This document shows, piece after piece, positions 48,929 through 57,659 of a DNA stretch of 64,000 nt. Every line of letters starts with the position of its first letter. Positions within the stretch are counted from its first letter, which is position 1. The translations under genes were made by a program, and so were the position numbers. The DNA is from Microbacterium sp. BLY (GTDB lineage Bacteria > Actinomycetota > Actinomycetes > Actinomycetales > Microbacteriaceae): the NCBI RefSeq assembly GCF_017939615.1, contig NZ_JAGKSR010000001.1, forward strand, positions 1,550,001 through 1,614,000, in the 5' to 3' direction. Below the pieces are notes generated by a model that saw nothing but the letters and a program-made list of their open reading frames with translations, was not told the origin of the DNA and did not search any database.

Positions 48929-50055
48929 GCACGCGGATCTACATGTCGTCCCCGGACGTCGGCGTCGCGGAGGAGGAGGCGGTCGTCGCGGCGATGCGCT
49001 CCGGGTGGATCGCGCCCCTCGGACCGGACGTCGACGCGTTCGAGCGGGAGCTGGCGGGCCGGGTGGGTGTCGCGCACGGCGTCGCGCTGAGCTCGGGCAC
49101 CGCGGGGCTGCACCTGGGCCTGCTCACCCTCGGGGTGAAGCCGGGGGACGTGGTCCTCACCTCGTCGATGACGTTCGCCGCCACGGCGAACGCGATCACC
49201 TACACGGGCGCCGAGCCCTACTTCATCGACGCCGATCCGCGCACCGGGAACATGGACCCCGCGCTGCTGCGGGAGGCGCTGAGCGAACTGCGCGACGCCG
49301 GTGAGAGCGCGGCGGCCGTCGTGCCCGTCGACCTCCTCGGCAAGGCCGTCGACTACACCGCGATCCTGGCGGTGGCGGACGAGTTCGGCGTGCCGGTGCT
49401 GGCGGACGCGGCCGAGTCGCTGGGCGCGACCCACGCCGGGCGCGCGGCGGGGAGCTTCGGGCGCGCGTCGGTGGTGTCGTTCAACGGCAACAAGATCATG
49501 ACCACGTCCGGCGGCGGCATGCTGCTGACCGACGACGAGGGCTTCGCGCAGCACGTGCGGTACCTCGCGACCCAGGCGCGGCAGCCGGTCGTGCACTACG
49601 AGCACACCGACATCGGCTTCAACTATCGGATGAGCAACCTCCTGGCGGCGCTGGGACGGGCGCAGCTCGCCCGCCTCGACGCGATGATCGCGCGGCGGCG
49701 GGAGATGCGCGAGCTGTACAAGAGCCTGTTCGCCAGCGTCGACGGCGTCGAGGTGTTCGGAGCCGAGGGCGACGAAGCCGACAACGTCTGGCTCACGTCG
49801 ATCCTCGTCGACTCCGCGGCGACCGGGTGGGAGCCGGCCGCGCTGGCCGCGGCGCTCGCGGAGGACGACATCGAGAGCCGCCCGCTGTGGAAGCCGATGC
49901 ACGCGCAGCCGGTCTTCGCGACGGCCCGTCGACGGGTCACCGGTGCCTCGGACGCCCTGTTCGCCCGCGGCCTGACGCTGCCCAGCGGATCCGCCCTCAC
50001 GGACGACCAGCGGGAGCGCGTGGTCACCGCGATCCACCGCTTCCTCGCGCGATGA
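48925..50055 (+). CDS. PLP sugar aminotransferase (DegT/DnrJ/EryC1/StrS; PglE-like)
   Basis: A 376-residue fold-type I aminotransferase. It opens IYMSSPDVG with EEEAVVAAMRSGWIAPLGP, has the cofactor site ALSSGTAGLHLGLLTLGV and the PLP-binding Lys in VSFNGNKIMTTSGGGML (Lys near residue 191). It likely aminates C4 of the 4-keto-6-deoxy sugar made by the preceding enzyme. It overlaps the dehydratase gene by 4 nt and the sugar transferase gene by 4 nt, so it belongs to one translational unit. Confidence 0.93.
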   Translation: MSTRIYMSSPDVGVAEEEAVVAAMRSGWIAPLGPDVDAFERELAGRVGVAHGVALSSGTAGLHLGLLTLGVKPGDVVLTSSMTFAATANAITYTGAEPYFIDADPRTGNMDPALLREALSELRDAGESAAAVVPVDLLGKAVDYTAILAVADEFGVPVLADAAESLGATHAGRAAGSFGRASVVSFNGNKIMTTSGGGMLLTDDEGFAQHVRYLATQARQPVVHYEHTDIGFNYRMSNLLAALGRAQLARLDAMIARRREMRELYKSLFASVDGVEVFGAEGDEADNVWLTSILVDSAATGWEPAALAAALAEDDIESRPLWKPMHAQPVFATARRRVTGASDALFARGLTLPSGSALTDDQRERVVTAIHRFLAR

Positions 50056-50669
50056 ACACCCGATTCCGCCCGTACGACATCGTCAAGCGCGGCCTCGACG
50101 TGCTCGTCGCCGCCGCGGCCCTGATCCTGCTCTCACCGGTGATCGTCGCGACGGCGATCCTCGTCGCGGTGCGACTCGGCCGGCCGGTGCTGTTCACCCA
50201 GCCCCGCCCCGGCCGGCACGGCCGCATCTTCACGCTGTACAAGTTCCGCTCCATGCGGGCGGTGGACCCGACGCGAGGCTGGGTGACCGACGCCGACCGC
50301 CTCACGCCCTTCGGGATCCGCCTGCGGGCCACCAGCCTGGACGAGCTCCCGAGCCTGTGGAACGTGCTGCGCGGCGACATGAGCATCGTCGGACCGCGCC
50401 CCCTCCTGGTCGAGTATCTCGACCGCTACACGCCGGAGCAGGCGCGCCGGCATGAGGTTCGACCGGGCATCACCGGGCTCGCACAGGTGACGGGACGCAA
50501 CGCCGTCACCTGGGAGCAGCGTTTCGCTCAGGACGTGCGCTACGTCGATCGCCGCAGCGCCGGGCTGGATCTGCGCATCGTCGTGGCCACGATCGGCGCG
50601 GTGTGGCGCCGCGAGGGGATCACGGCCGAGGGGCAGGCGACCATGACGAAGTTCGGAGGCGACGCATGA
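50052..50669 (+). CDS. Initiating sugar-phosphate transferase (PglC-like)
   Basis: A 205-residue monotopic phosphoglycosyl transferase. One hydrophobic re-entrant segment (~15-40), then FTQPRPGRHGRIFTLYKFRSMR, TSLDELPSLWNVLRGDMSIVGPRPLL and HEVRPGITGLAQVTGRNAVTW, all family motifs including the Asp-Glu dyad (DE in SLDELPSL). Its short length (no four-helix N-terminal part) fits PglC-type enzymes that transfer a diaminosugar phosphate to undecaprenyl phosphate. Confidence 0.94.
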   Translation: MNTRFRPYDIVKRGLDVLVAAAALILLSPVIVATAILVAVRLGRPVLFTQPRPGRHGRIFTLYKFRSMRAVDPTRGWVTDADRLTPFGIRLRATSLDELPSLWNVLRGDMSIVGPRPLLVEYLDRYTPEQARRHEVRPGITGLAQVTGRNAVTWEQRFAQDVRYVDRRSAGLDLRIVVATIGAVWRREGITAEGQATMTKFGGDA

Positions 50670-51331
50670 CGGAGCGCATCATCGTGCTGGGGGCCGGCGG
50701 TTTCGGCCGGGAGACCCTCGACGTCGTCGCCGCCCTGATCGCGGGCGGTGCCGCGCTCGAACTCGTCGGCGTGATCGACCCCGGCGCCAGGGACCTCGAC
50801 CGCGAGCGGCTCGCGGCGCGCGACGTCCCCCTGCTCGGCACGTTCGAGGAGTGGCGGGAGGAGGCGCGTGGCGACGAGCGCTTCGTCGTCGGCATCGGGG
50901 CGCCCGCCGTGCGCGGGAAGGTCGCCGCCTCCCTGCACGACGCCGGCTTCCGCGCCGCCACCCTGATCCACCCGTCGGCCGTGATCGGCACCCGGACGCG
51001 GATCGGCGAGGGCGTCGTCATCACGGCGGGGGTGCAGGTATCGACGAACGTCGACATCGGCGCCCACGTCCACCTCAACCCGGCCAGCGTGATCGGTCAC
51101 GATGCGGCGCTCGCCGACTACGTCTCCGTGAACCCCGGGGCGATCGTCTCGGGGAACGTGGTCGTCGAGACGGGCGTCCTGCTCGGCGCCGGCTCCGTCG
51201 TCCTCCAGGGACTCACGGTGGGGGCGGATGCCACCGTCGGAGCCGCGGCCTGCGTGACCAGGGACGTCGCTCCGGGGGCGACGGTGGTCGGGGTGCCCGC
51301 GCGCCCGCTGGTGAGCGGGGGTCCGGCATGA
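50666..51331 (+). CDS. Sugar O/N-acetyltransferase (PglD/NeuD family)
   Basis: A 221-residue protein with an N-terminal Rossmann-like substrate domain (IIVLGAGGFGRETLDVV) and a C-terminal left-handed beta-helix of hexapeptide repeats (VVITAGVQVSTNVDIGAHVHL, in part; HLNPASVIGHDAALADYVSVNPGA). The central His of SVIGHDAAL matches the PglD catalytic His. It probably N-acetylates the 4-amino sugar. Overlaps both neighbours by 4 nt. Confidence 0.93.
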   Translation: MTERIIVLGAGGFGRETLDVVAALIAGGAALELVGVIDPGARDLDRERLAARDVPLLGTFEEWREEARGDERFVVGIGAPAVRGKVAASLHDAGFRAATLIHPSAVIGTRTRIGEGVVITAGVQVSTNVDIGAHVHLNPASVIGHDAALADYVSVNPGAIVSGNVVVETGVLLGAGSVVLQGLTVGADATVGAAACVTRDVAPGATVVGVPARPLVSGGPA

Positions 51332-52452
51332 GGGCTGTCAGAGAATGCACGCGTTGCATCATGAACTCCGACGTGGACCCGGACATCGTCCTGGTGGGCG
51401 GCGTATGCAACCACTGCCTCCGGTACGACGCTCTGTTGGAATCCCGTGTCGTGCCCGTCGAGCAACGCCCGGCGAAGCTGGCGCAGGTCGTCGAGGCGAT
51501 CTCCCGCGCCGGCAAGGGGCGTGAATACGACTGCATCATCGGGGTGAGCGGGGGTGTGGACAGCTCGTATGTGGCGCTGCAGGTGAAGCGACTCGGCCTC
51601 CGTCCACTGGCCGTCCATGTCGACAACGGATGGAACTCGGCCCTCGCGGTCCTGAACATAGAACGCCTCCTCCGCACCCTCGACATCGACCTCCACACCG
51701 AAGTTCTGCGTCTCGACGAGTTCTACGACCTGCAGCGGTCGTTCCTGCTGGCGTCGACCCCGGACGCCGACATCCCGAGCGACCATGCGATCCAGGCGAC
51801 GCTCTGGAAGGTCGCGCGTGAGCACGGCGTCAGGTTCATCATCTCCGGCATGAACTTCGCCACGGAGTCGATCAGCGTGCCCTCGTGGTCGTACGGTCAT
51901 TCGGACTGGCGGTACCTCAACGACGTGCACCGCCGATTCGGCCGGGTGCCGTTGCGTACCTACCCGCACTTCGGATTCGTGACGCTCGCGTGGACGACGT
52001 TCGTGCGGCGGGTGCGGATCGTCTCCATCCTCAACTACCTCGAATACGACAAGTCGAAGGCGATGGAAGAGCTCGTCGAGAAGCTCGGCTGGGTGCCGTA
52101 TGAAGGCAAGCACTACGAATCCATCTTCACCCGTTGGGTGCAGGGCTTCTACCTTCCGAAGAAGTTCGGCATCGACAAGCGTCGCGGCCACTACTCCGAT
52201 CTGATCAATTCGGGACAGATCTCGCGCGAGCAGGCGCTGGCGGCTGTCGCGGAAAGCGACTACAGCGAGCGGCTGCGCGCTGAGGATGAGCTTCTGCTGC
52301 TCAAGAAGCTGTCCCTGACTCCCGCACAGCTCGCCGACATCGTCGAACGACCCGCGTCGAGCTACCGTGCCTATCGGAACTCTTACGGCTTTGTGCAGTT
52401 CCTTCGCGGCACGGTCAATCGGCTGAGAAAGCTGGGGCTCTATCCCCGATGA
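51328..52452 (+). CDS. N-acetyl sugar amidotransferase (WbpG/PseA-like)
   Basis: A 374-residue ATP-pyrophosphatase-type enzyme. N-terminal zinc site: CTRCIMNSDVDP and GVCNHCLRY (four Cys). The ATP loop CIIGVSGGVDSSYVA (~residue 72) and the downstream GMNFATE follow. WbpG, with HisH/HisF-type partners supplying ammonia, turns an acetamido group into an acetamidino group in O-antigen sugars (established for Pseudomonas and Legionella). The cluster here has all three genes within 5 kb, so the same chemistry on a bacillosamine-type sugar is predicted. ATG overlaps the acetyltransferase stop. Confidence 0.92.
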   Translation: MRAVRECTRCIMNSDVDPDIVLVGGVCNHCLRYDALLESRVVPVEQRPAKLAQVVEAISRAGKGREYDCIIGVSGGVDSSYVALQVKRLGLRPLAVHVDNGWNSALAVLNIERLLRTLDIDLHTEVLRLDEFYDLQRSFLLASTPDADIPSDHAIQATLWKVAREHGVRFIISGMNFATESISVPSWSYGHSDWRYLNDVHRRFGRVPLRTYPHFGFVTLAWTTFVRRVRIVSILNYLEYDKSKAMEELVEKLGWVPYEGKHYESIFTRWVQGFYLPKKFGIDKRRGHYSDLINSGQISREQALAAVAESDYSERLRAEDELLLLKKLSLTPAQLADIVERPASSYRAYRNSYGFVQFLRGTVNRLRKLGLYPR

Positions 52453-53594
52453 CCGAGAACATGAACATCCACGTCTATCCCGCACCGATCGTCAACGAGA
52501 GCCGCATCTTCCGCGAAACGAAGGCGGTGGCGGAGGCAGGCCTGTTCGAGCAGGTGGTCGTGACCGGACAGAGAGCCACCGGTCTGCCCGACGTCGAGCG
52601 ACTCGACGAAGTCCGGTCGATCGAACGTGTCGGTTCCGTCGGGGATGAGAGGCCGCGGTCGATCGTGGGACGCATCCTGGAACAGATCTCCTGGTCGTTT
52701 GCGGTCTACCGTCGGTGGCGATCGCGCCCGGTGCGCGTCGTCAACGCCCACTCCGTGGCCGTTCTTCCGGTGTGTCATGCGATCGCGCGCCGCCATCGCG
52801 CCGCATTGATCTACGACACACATGAGCTCGAGACCGAGACGTCGACGTCGAACGGCATCCAGGGGAAGATCTTCCGGATGATCGAGAGGCACTACGTGCG
52901 TCGGTGCGACGCTGTGTTCGTCGTCAACGAGTCGATCGCGGACTGGTACCGGGCCGCGCACCCCGGAGCGCGTGTGACCAGCGTGCGCAACGCACCTACC
53001 CGGGAGCGGGATCCGCAGGCCGTCGATCTGCGGCGGCGGTTCGCCATCCCCGCCGGCGACCGCATCTACGTGCACGTGGGCAACATCGTCGCCTATCGCC
53101 GCATCCCGGAGATCCTGGAAGCGTTCCGCGCGCGTGAGTCCGCCGGGGATCACATCGTCTTCATCGGGGCCGGGGTGCTGCAGAGCCTCGTGCAGGTCGC
53201 CGCGGAGCGGCACACGAACATCCATCTCCTCGGATCCGTCCCTGCGGACGAGGTGGTCGACACCGTCGCGGGCGGGGACGTGGGTCTCTGCCTGATCGAA
53301 GCGACCTGTCTGTCGTACGCGTTGTCGCTGCCGAACAAGGCACTGGAGTATTCGATGGCGGGCATCCCCTTCTTCTCCACGGACCTCGTCGAAGTGGACC
53401 GTCTTCTCGGATCCGAGGCAGCAGCCTGGAAGGTCGATGGCGATGCGGCATCGATCCTCCGCGCCCTGTCGTCGCTCAGCGACGCCGACATCGCGGCCGG
53501 ACGCCGTGCGGTCGCCGCTGTCGAGCTGCCGGACTGGCCGACGGAATCCGCGCGCATGCTCGATGAGTACCGACGAGTGCGGGGAGCGGCATGA
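52449..53594 (+). CDS. GT4-like glycosyltransferase
   Basis: A 381-residue GT-B enzyme without signal peptide. It begins MNIHVYPAPIVNESRIFRETKAV (after MTEN), and shows the glycosyltransferase-4 type mid-section AALIYDTHELETETS and the C-terminal donor site IEATCLSYALSLPNKALEYSMAGIP with Glu-x7-Glu-like spacing (in part: SLPNKALEYSMAGIP). It would add a sugar to the lipid-linked unit. It overlaps its neighbours by 4 nt each. Sugar identity unknown. Confidence 0.88.
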   Translation: MTENMNIHVYPAPIVNESRIFRETKAVAEAGLFEQVVVTGQRATGLPDVERLDEVRSIERVGSVGDERPRSIVGRILEQISWSFAVYRRWRSRPVRVVNAHSVAVLPVCHAIARRHRAALIYDTHELETETSTSNGIQGKIFRMIERHYVRRCDAVFVVNESIADWYRAAHPGARVTSVRNAPTRERDPQAVDLRRRFAIPAGDRIYVHVGNIVAYRRIPEILEAFRARESAGDHIVFIGAGVLQSLVQVAAERHTNIHLLGSVPADEVVDTVAGGDVGLCLIEATCLSYALSLPNKALEYSMAGIPFFSTDLVEVDRLLGSEAAAWKVDGDAASILRALSSLSDADIAAGRRAVAAVELPDWPTESARMLDEYRRVRGAA

Positions 53595-54829
53595 AGACCG
53601 TCTGGATCGTCAACCACTATGCGACGGACCCGCAGGAGACCGCCTCCGGGTCTCGTCACTTCTCGCTGGCACGGGGACTCGTCCAGCGTGGTTGGACCGT
53701 GGTTCTGCTCGCCGCAAGCACCGAGCATCCCTCCGGTCGCCGTCGAGCCGGACTCCCTGATGCGCGGGTGAGTGACCGGATACGCGACGGCGTCCGGTTC
53801 CGGTTCCTGCGAACTCCGCAGTACGACGGAGGGCTGGGCCGCCTTCGAAACATGGCCGCCTTCACTGTGGCTCTTCTGCGTCGGTCGAATGTGGCAGACC
53901 TCCCTCGCCCCGATGCGGTGATCGGGAGCACGGTCCACCCGCTCGCGGCGTGGTCGGCTTCGGTCCTGGCCCGCCGCGCCGGAGTTCCGTTCGTCTTCGA
54001 GATCCGCGACCTCTGGCCGCAGACCCTCATTGACATGGGGAAGCTCTCGCCCCGGAGTCCCCTTTCCTGGATGCTGCGCCGGCTAGAGCGCGTGCTGTGC
54101 GACCGTTCCGCAGCGGTCATCACGCTGCTTCCGTTCGCTTCGGAGTATCTGGTCGCTCAGGGGGTGCCGGAGGAGAAGGTGGTGTGGATCTCCAACGGCA
54201 CGGATGCCGACGATTTCGACGGTGTACCGCCGACCGGTGGAGACGACTTCGTCTTCATGTACCTCGGGTCTGTCGGGCGAGCGAACGGTCTCGGAGCCAT
54301 TGTGGAGGGTTTCCTCTCCGCCGCCGCAACCGACCCGAGGTTGCGGCTCGACATCGTCGGGACGGGCGCCGAGCTTCCGGCGATCCGGCAGCGGGCGGCG
54401 GAATCTGCCCAAGGTGGCCGGATCACCTTCGAGCCGCCGGTGCCCAAAGACCGGGTTCCCGCACTGGTCGGTCGAGCCGATGCGATGGTCATCAACATCC
54501 TTGATCTCGATGTCTACCGCTTCGGGGTGAGTATGAACAAGATCTTCGATTACGCCGCTGCTGCCCGCCCCATCCTCGTGGCGAGCAGTGCCCGGAACAA
54601 CGTGGTGGCCGAAGCGGATGCCGGTATCGTCGTCCGCGCTGACGACGCGGAGGCCCTCGGTGCCGCGATGATCCGAATGGCATCCCCGGATGCCGCTGGT
54701 CACCGGGCACGATGGGCTGCGAATGCACGCGCTCATGTCATCGCCAACTATGACTATCGCGCCCTGGCCGAGCAACTGGACGGTCTGCTCGAGCGATGCG
54801 TCGCGCGGAATGGAGACGAGCAACGATGA
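53591..54829 (+). CDS. GT4 family glycosyltransferase (WbuB-like)
   Basis: A 412-residue GT-B enzyme with a typical WbuB/WcaI-type opening, KTVWIVNHYATDPQETASGSRH, a middle FVFEIRDLWPQTLIDMG (conserved RDLWP), and DDFVFMYLGSVGRANGLGAIVEGF plus MNKIFDYAAAARPILV for nucleotide-sugar binding. These enzymes use UDP-activated amino sugars in O-antigen assembly. Coupled by ATGA overlap to the preceding transferase and to hisH. Confidence 0.92.
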   Translation: MKTVWIVNHYATDPQETASGSRHFSLARGLVQRGWTVVLLAASTEHPSGRRRAGLPDARVSDRIRDGVRFRFLRTPQYDGGLGRLRNMAAFTVALLRRSNVADLPRPDAVIGSTVHPLAAWSASVLARRAGVPFVFEIRDLWPQTLIDMGKLSPRSPLSWMLRRLERVLCDRSAAVITLLPFASEYLVAQGVPEEKVVWISNGTDADDFDGVPPTGGDDFVFMYLGSVGRANGLGAIVEGFLSAAATDPRLRLDIVGTGAELPAIRQRAAESAQGGRITFEPPVPKDRVPALVGRADAMVINILDLDVYRFGVSMNKIFDYAAAARPILVASSARNNVVAEADAGIVVRADDAEALGAAMIRMASPDAAGHRARWAANARAHVIANYDYRALAEQLDGLLERCVARNGDEQR

Positions 54830-55428
54830 TCACGATCGTCGACTACGGGGTGGGGAACATCGGGTCCCTCATCAACATGTTCCGTCGGATCGGCCAGGAG
54901 GCCGAACTCACGTCGGAGCCGCAGCAGATCGTGAGCGCCGAGCGACTGCTGCTTCCGGGGGTCGGGGCCTTCGACGCCGCCACCGCGAAGCTCAGCGACG
55001 GAGGGTTCGATGTGGCGATCCGCGAGTTCGTCCGCACCGGACGCCCGCTTCTCGGGATCTGCCTCGGCATGCAGCTCCTGCTCGATTCAAGCGAGGAAGG
55101 CACCTCGCGAGGGCTGGGGCTTATCCCCGGCGGAAGTGTGCGCTTCGACGACTCCGGGGGGACCCGCGTGCCGCACATGGGCTGGAACCAGTTGGCCGTG
55201 CAGAAACCGGCGGCGATCGTCGACGGACTGCCGGAGAACCATCGCTTCTACTTCGTGCACAGCTATCGCGTCGTCGTCGCGGACGCGCGTGATGAGCTGG
55301 CACGGAGCGAGTACGGAGGTGAATTCACTTCGATGGTGCAGCGGGAGAACGTCACCGGTGCGCAGTTCCACCCGGAGAAGAGCCACGCTTTCGGGATGCA
55401 GATGCTCGACCAGTGGGCACGCTCATGA
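54826..55428 (+). CDS. hisH: HisH-type glutaminase of the sugar amidotransferase system
   Basis: A 200-residue class I glutamine amidotransferase. It starts ITIVDYGVGNIGSLINMF, with PGVGAF, the nucleophile Cys in GICLGMQLL (near residue 81) and the His/Glu pair in AQFHPEKS. The triad is complete, so ammonia can be produced. There is no histidine-biosynthesis gene nearby; instead it lies with WbpG-like and glycosyltransferase genes, so it is the polysaccharide-type HisH, not the histidine enzyme. ATG 54826 overlaps the preceding stop. Confidence 0.9.
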   Translation: MITIVDYGVGNIGSLINMFRRIGQEAELTSEPQQIVSAERLLLPGVGAFDAATAKLSDGGFDVAIREFVRTGRPLLGICLGMQLLLDSSEEGTSRGLGLIPGGSVRFDDSGGTRVPHMGWNQLAVQKPAAIVDGLPENHRFYFVHSYRVVVADARDELARSEYGGEFTSMVQRENVTGAQFHPEKSHAFGMQMLDQWARS

Positions 55429-56198
55429 TCGCCCCGCGGGTGATTCCCGTCCTCCAGATCGATGACGGAGGCTGGCTGGTCAAGACACGGCAGTATCGAA
55501 GCCCGCGCTACCTCGGCGATCCGATCAATGCCGTGAAGATCTTCAACGAGAAGCAGGTCGACGAACTCGTGGTGGTCGACATCGCCGCCAGCCGGACGCG
55601 TCGTGATCCCGCATACGAGATCCTCGCCGACATCGCCTCCGAGGCGTTCATGCCGGTGGCATACGGCGGCGGCCTGAGCTCGGTCGACCAGGCGCGCCGT
55701 GTGATCAATCTCGGCATCGAGAAGGTGATCGTCAACTCCGCCCTGTTCATCGTTCCGGAAGCGGTGGAGGCGATGGCGGCGGCCCTCGGATCGCAGAGCG
55801 TGGTCGCGAGCATCGACGTGCGCCGTGACGCGGACGGCAAACTCGTCACGACCAGCGGATCGGGCACACTCGCGGAGTCGGAGAAGGCCGACGCGCTGGC
55901 TGTGCGTGCCGTCTCGATGGGTGTCGGAGAGGTCCTGGTCTCTTCGACGGATCGTGAGGGTATGCGTGGTGGATACGACCTGGAGGCGATCCGCACCATC
56001 GCGTCCGTCGTGAGAGTCCCGGTGATCGCTCTCGGAGGGGCTGATGATATCGACGACTTCGGCGCCGCCCTGCGATCGGGCGCGAGCGCTGTCGCGGCAG
56101 GCAGCCAGTTCGTCTTCTATGGCCGTCGCGAGGCCGTGCTGATTACCTACCCGGATCCGAACGTCGTGTCTTCACTGGTCGGCAACCGTGCGAGCTAG
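55425..56198 (+). CDS. hisF: HisF-type subunit of the sugar amidotransferase system
   Basis: A 257-residue TIM-barrel protein. The N-terminus reads PVLQIDDGGWLVKT where histidine-pathway HisF has PCLDVKDGRVVK, so the catalytic Asp11 is Gln. The second catalytic Asp (near residue 130, SIDVRRDADG) is kept. The C-terminal phosphate sites (VIALGGADDIDDFG and GASAVAAGSQFVF) are present. Loss of Asp11 fits a subunit that passes ammonia rather than closing an imidazole ring, as in O-antigen HisF2 proteins. Coupled to hisH. Confidence 0.9.
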   Translation: MIAPRVIPVLQIDDGGWLVKTRQYRSPRYLGDPINAVKIFNEKQVDELVVVDIAASRTRRDPAYEILADIASEAFMPVAYGGGLSSVDQARRVINLGIEKVIVNSALFIVPEAVEAMAAALGSQSVVASIDVRRDADGKLVTTSGSGTLAESEKADALAVRAVSMGVGEVLVSSTDREGMRGGYDLEAIRTIASVVRVPVIALGGADDIDDFGAALRSGASAVAAGSQFVFYGRREAVLITYPDPNVVSSLVGNRAS

Positions 56199-56221
56199 GT
56201 CAACAACGATTCGGCTACCGA

Positions 56222-56227
56222 TAGGCT
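56222..56227 (+). promoter_or_regulatory. -10 candidate for the polymerase gene
   Basis: TAGGCT lies in the 131-bp gap after the HisF gene. It suggests transcription of the next gene with a ~95-nt leader; the gap also contains GGGTATGCG twice in tandem (near 56231-56249). No -35 is clear. Confidence 0.3.
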
Positions 56228-56329
56228 CCCGGGTATGCGGGGGTATGCGAACACATCACGCGGTCCAGGTCTCCGCGTACGCACCGGCTGGATCGCCACA
56301 CATGTCGGACGCACAGGCGAGTACGAGTG

Positions 56330-57577
56330 ATGCGCGCTGACAAGGTGCGCCGTCCCAGCGGAACCTTCGGAGCCGTGGTTCTGGCGATCTTCGTTCACTC
56401 CGGTTCGCTGAAGTCGAACCCACTTCTCGCATGGGTGCCCGCCGACCTCACTGTTCTCCTCGGCGCTCTCCTCGCCGTCCTCGTCTTCGCGGAGATCATG
56501 CGGACGGGGTACATTCCACGAGCCATCTGGGTCCCTCTCACGATCGCGGCCACCATGCTTCTCGGCGTCGCCCGGATCCAGACGTCGTATGGCGCCGATA
56601 AGGCCGCGTCATTCTTCACGATAACGATGCTCGCCCTCATAGGCGCCGTCATATTCCTGCAAGAAGATGGCCAGCGGCGTGCCTTTCTCGGAACGCTCGC
56701 GGGTTTGGGTGTTGTCGTCGCGCTACTCGTCACGATCCTCCCGGAGCGCACAGCGGAGTGGAGTGAGGTCGTCACACTCGCCGGCACGAATACGATCTCG
56801 ACGTCGCAGATGATCGTCGCCGGCGCCGTCATCCTTGGCATGTACGCGATCGTGGGGCCCAGTTCGACGTATCGCCGCGTCATCGCCGCGTTCAGCGCTG
56901 GCGTGATGCTCTTCATTGCTCTCGGCACCGGCTCCCGAGGGCCGATCGTCGCGGTGGCGATCAGCATTGCGGTGGCACTGCTTCTCGCGCCGGTCTTCAG
57001 CCGGCGCAGAGTCCGGTCGGTTATTGCTATCTGCGTGGTTGGAGGCGCCGGGCTCTTCGTCGCCCTGCAGCAGGGTGGCGAGGGGTTCTCGCGGGTCCTC
57101 GGCTTCCTTGCCGGCGAGCAGGACACGTCCACTGCTGCACGAACCGTGCTCTGGTCAACCGCCTGGAATCACATTTCTCAGCTACCGTTCGGCGGTGGCT
57201 GGGGCTATTTCGGTACGATCCCCGAACTTGCGATCAACGCCGTCAACGGCGGGCAAGCCTATCCGCACAGCGCCCCCCTCGAAATAGCGCTCGAAGCCGG
57301 TTGGGCGACCGGGATGTTCTTCGCCCTTCTCGTTCTCGCTAGTTTCGTGCGACTCGTCCGGCGCGCACAGGACCCCACTTCGGTGATGTTCCTCGTGCTC
57401 CTGATCTTCACGATCACCAACGCGCTGCTTTCCGGAGACATCAATGACAACCGATTGATGTGGGTGCTAATCGCAGCCGCGTGGGTGATGCCCGGACGCA
57501 CTGAAACCAACGCCAGGGGTGCCATTAGCGGAAGTGGCGCGGAGCCGATGCCGTCGGCGCAGAAAGCGGCGGGCTAG
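56330..57577 (+). CDS. Wzy-like O-antigen polymerase/ligase membrane protein
   Basis: A 415-residue protein with about 11-12 hydrophobic helices and a large extracytoplasmic loop (~residues 285-325) containing STAWNHISQLPFGGGWGYFG and AYPHSAPLEIALEAGW, with the His and Arg of the Wzy/WaaL pattern. Helix GTGSRGPIVAVAISIAVAL is typical. It probably joins lipid-linked repeat units outside the membrane. ATG 56330 is chosen over GTG 56327. Codon usage is less GC-biased than in the flanking housekeeping genes. Confidence 0.88.
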   Translation: MRADKVRRPSGTFGAVVLAIFVHSGSLKSNPLLAWVPADLTVLLGALLAVLVFAEIMRTGYIPRAIWVPLTIAATMLLGVARIQTSYGADKAASFFTITMLALIGAVIFLQEDGQRRAFLGTLAGLGVVVALLVTILPERTAEWSEVVTLAGTNTISTSQMIVAGAVILGMYAIVGPSSTYRRVIAAFSAGVMLFIALGTGSRGPIVAVAISIAVALLLAPVFSRRRVRSVIAICVVGGAGLFVALQQGGEGFSRVLGFLAGEQDTSTAARTVLWSTAWNHISQLPFGGGWGYFGTIPELAINAVNGGQAYPHSAPLEIALEAGWATGMFFALLVLASFVRLVRRAQDPTSVMFLVLLIFTITNALLSGDINDNRLMWVLIAAAWVMPGRTETNARGAISGSGAEPMPSAQKAAG

Positions 57578-57620
57578 AGGTCGCTCCGTTCACCGCCGCG
57601 CGACTCGCCTTTCGGTCCAT

Positions 57621-57659
57621 CTCCCTACCCGCCCGGCCTGCCGCGGGTCAGGTAGGGAG
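57621..57659. terminator. Convergent terminator after the polymerase gene
   Basis: CTCCCTACC (57621-57629) pairs with GGTAGGGAG (57651-57659), and a smaller GC stem lies in the 21-nt loop. It overlaps the 3' end of the opposing acetyltransferase gene. Confidence 0.6.

Noticed and set aside
54826..56198. Histidine biosynthesis genes
   Set aside because: The rest of the his pathway is absent, HisF has lost Asp11, and the neighbours are a WbpG-like amidotransferase and glycan genes.
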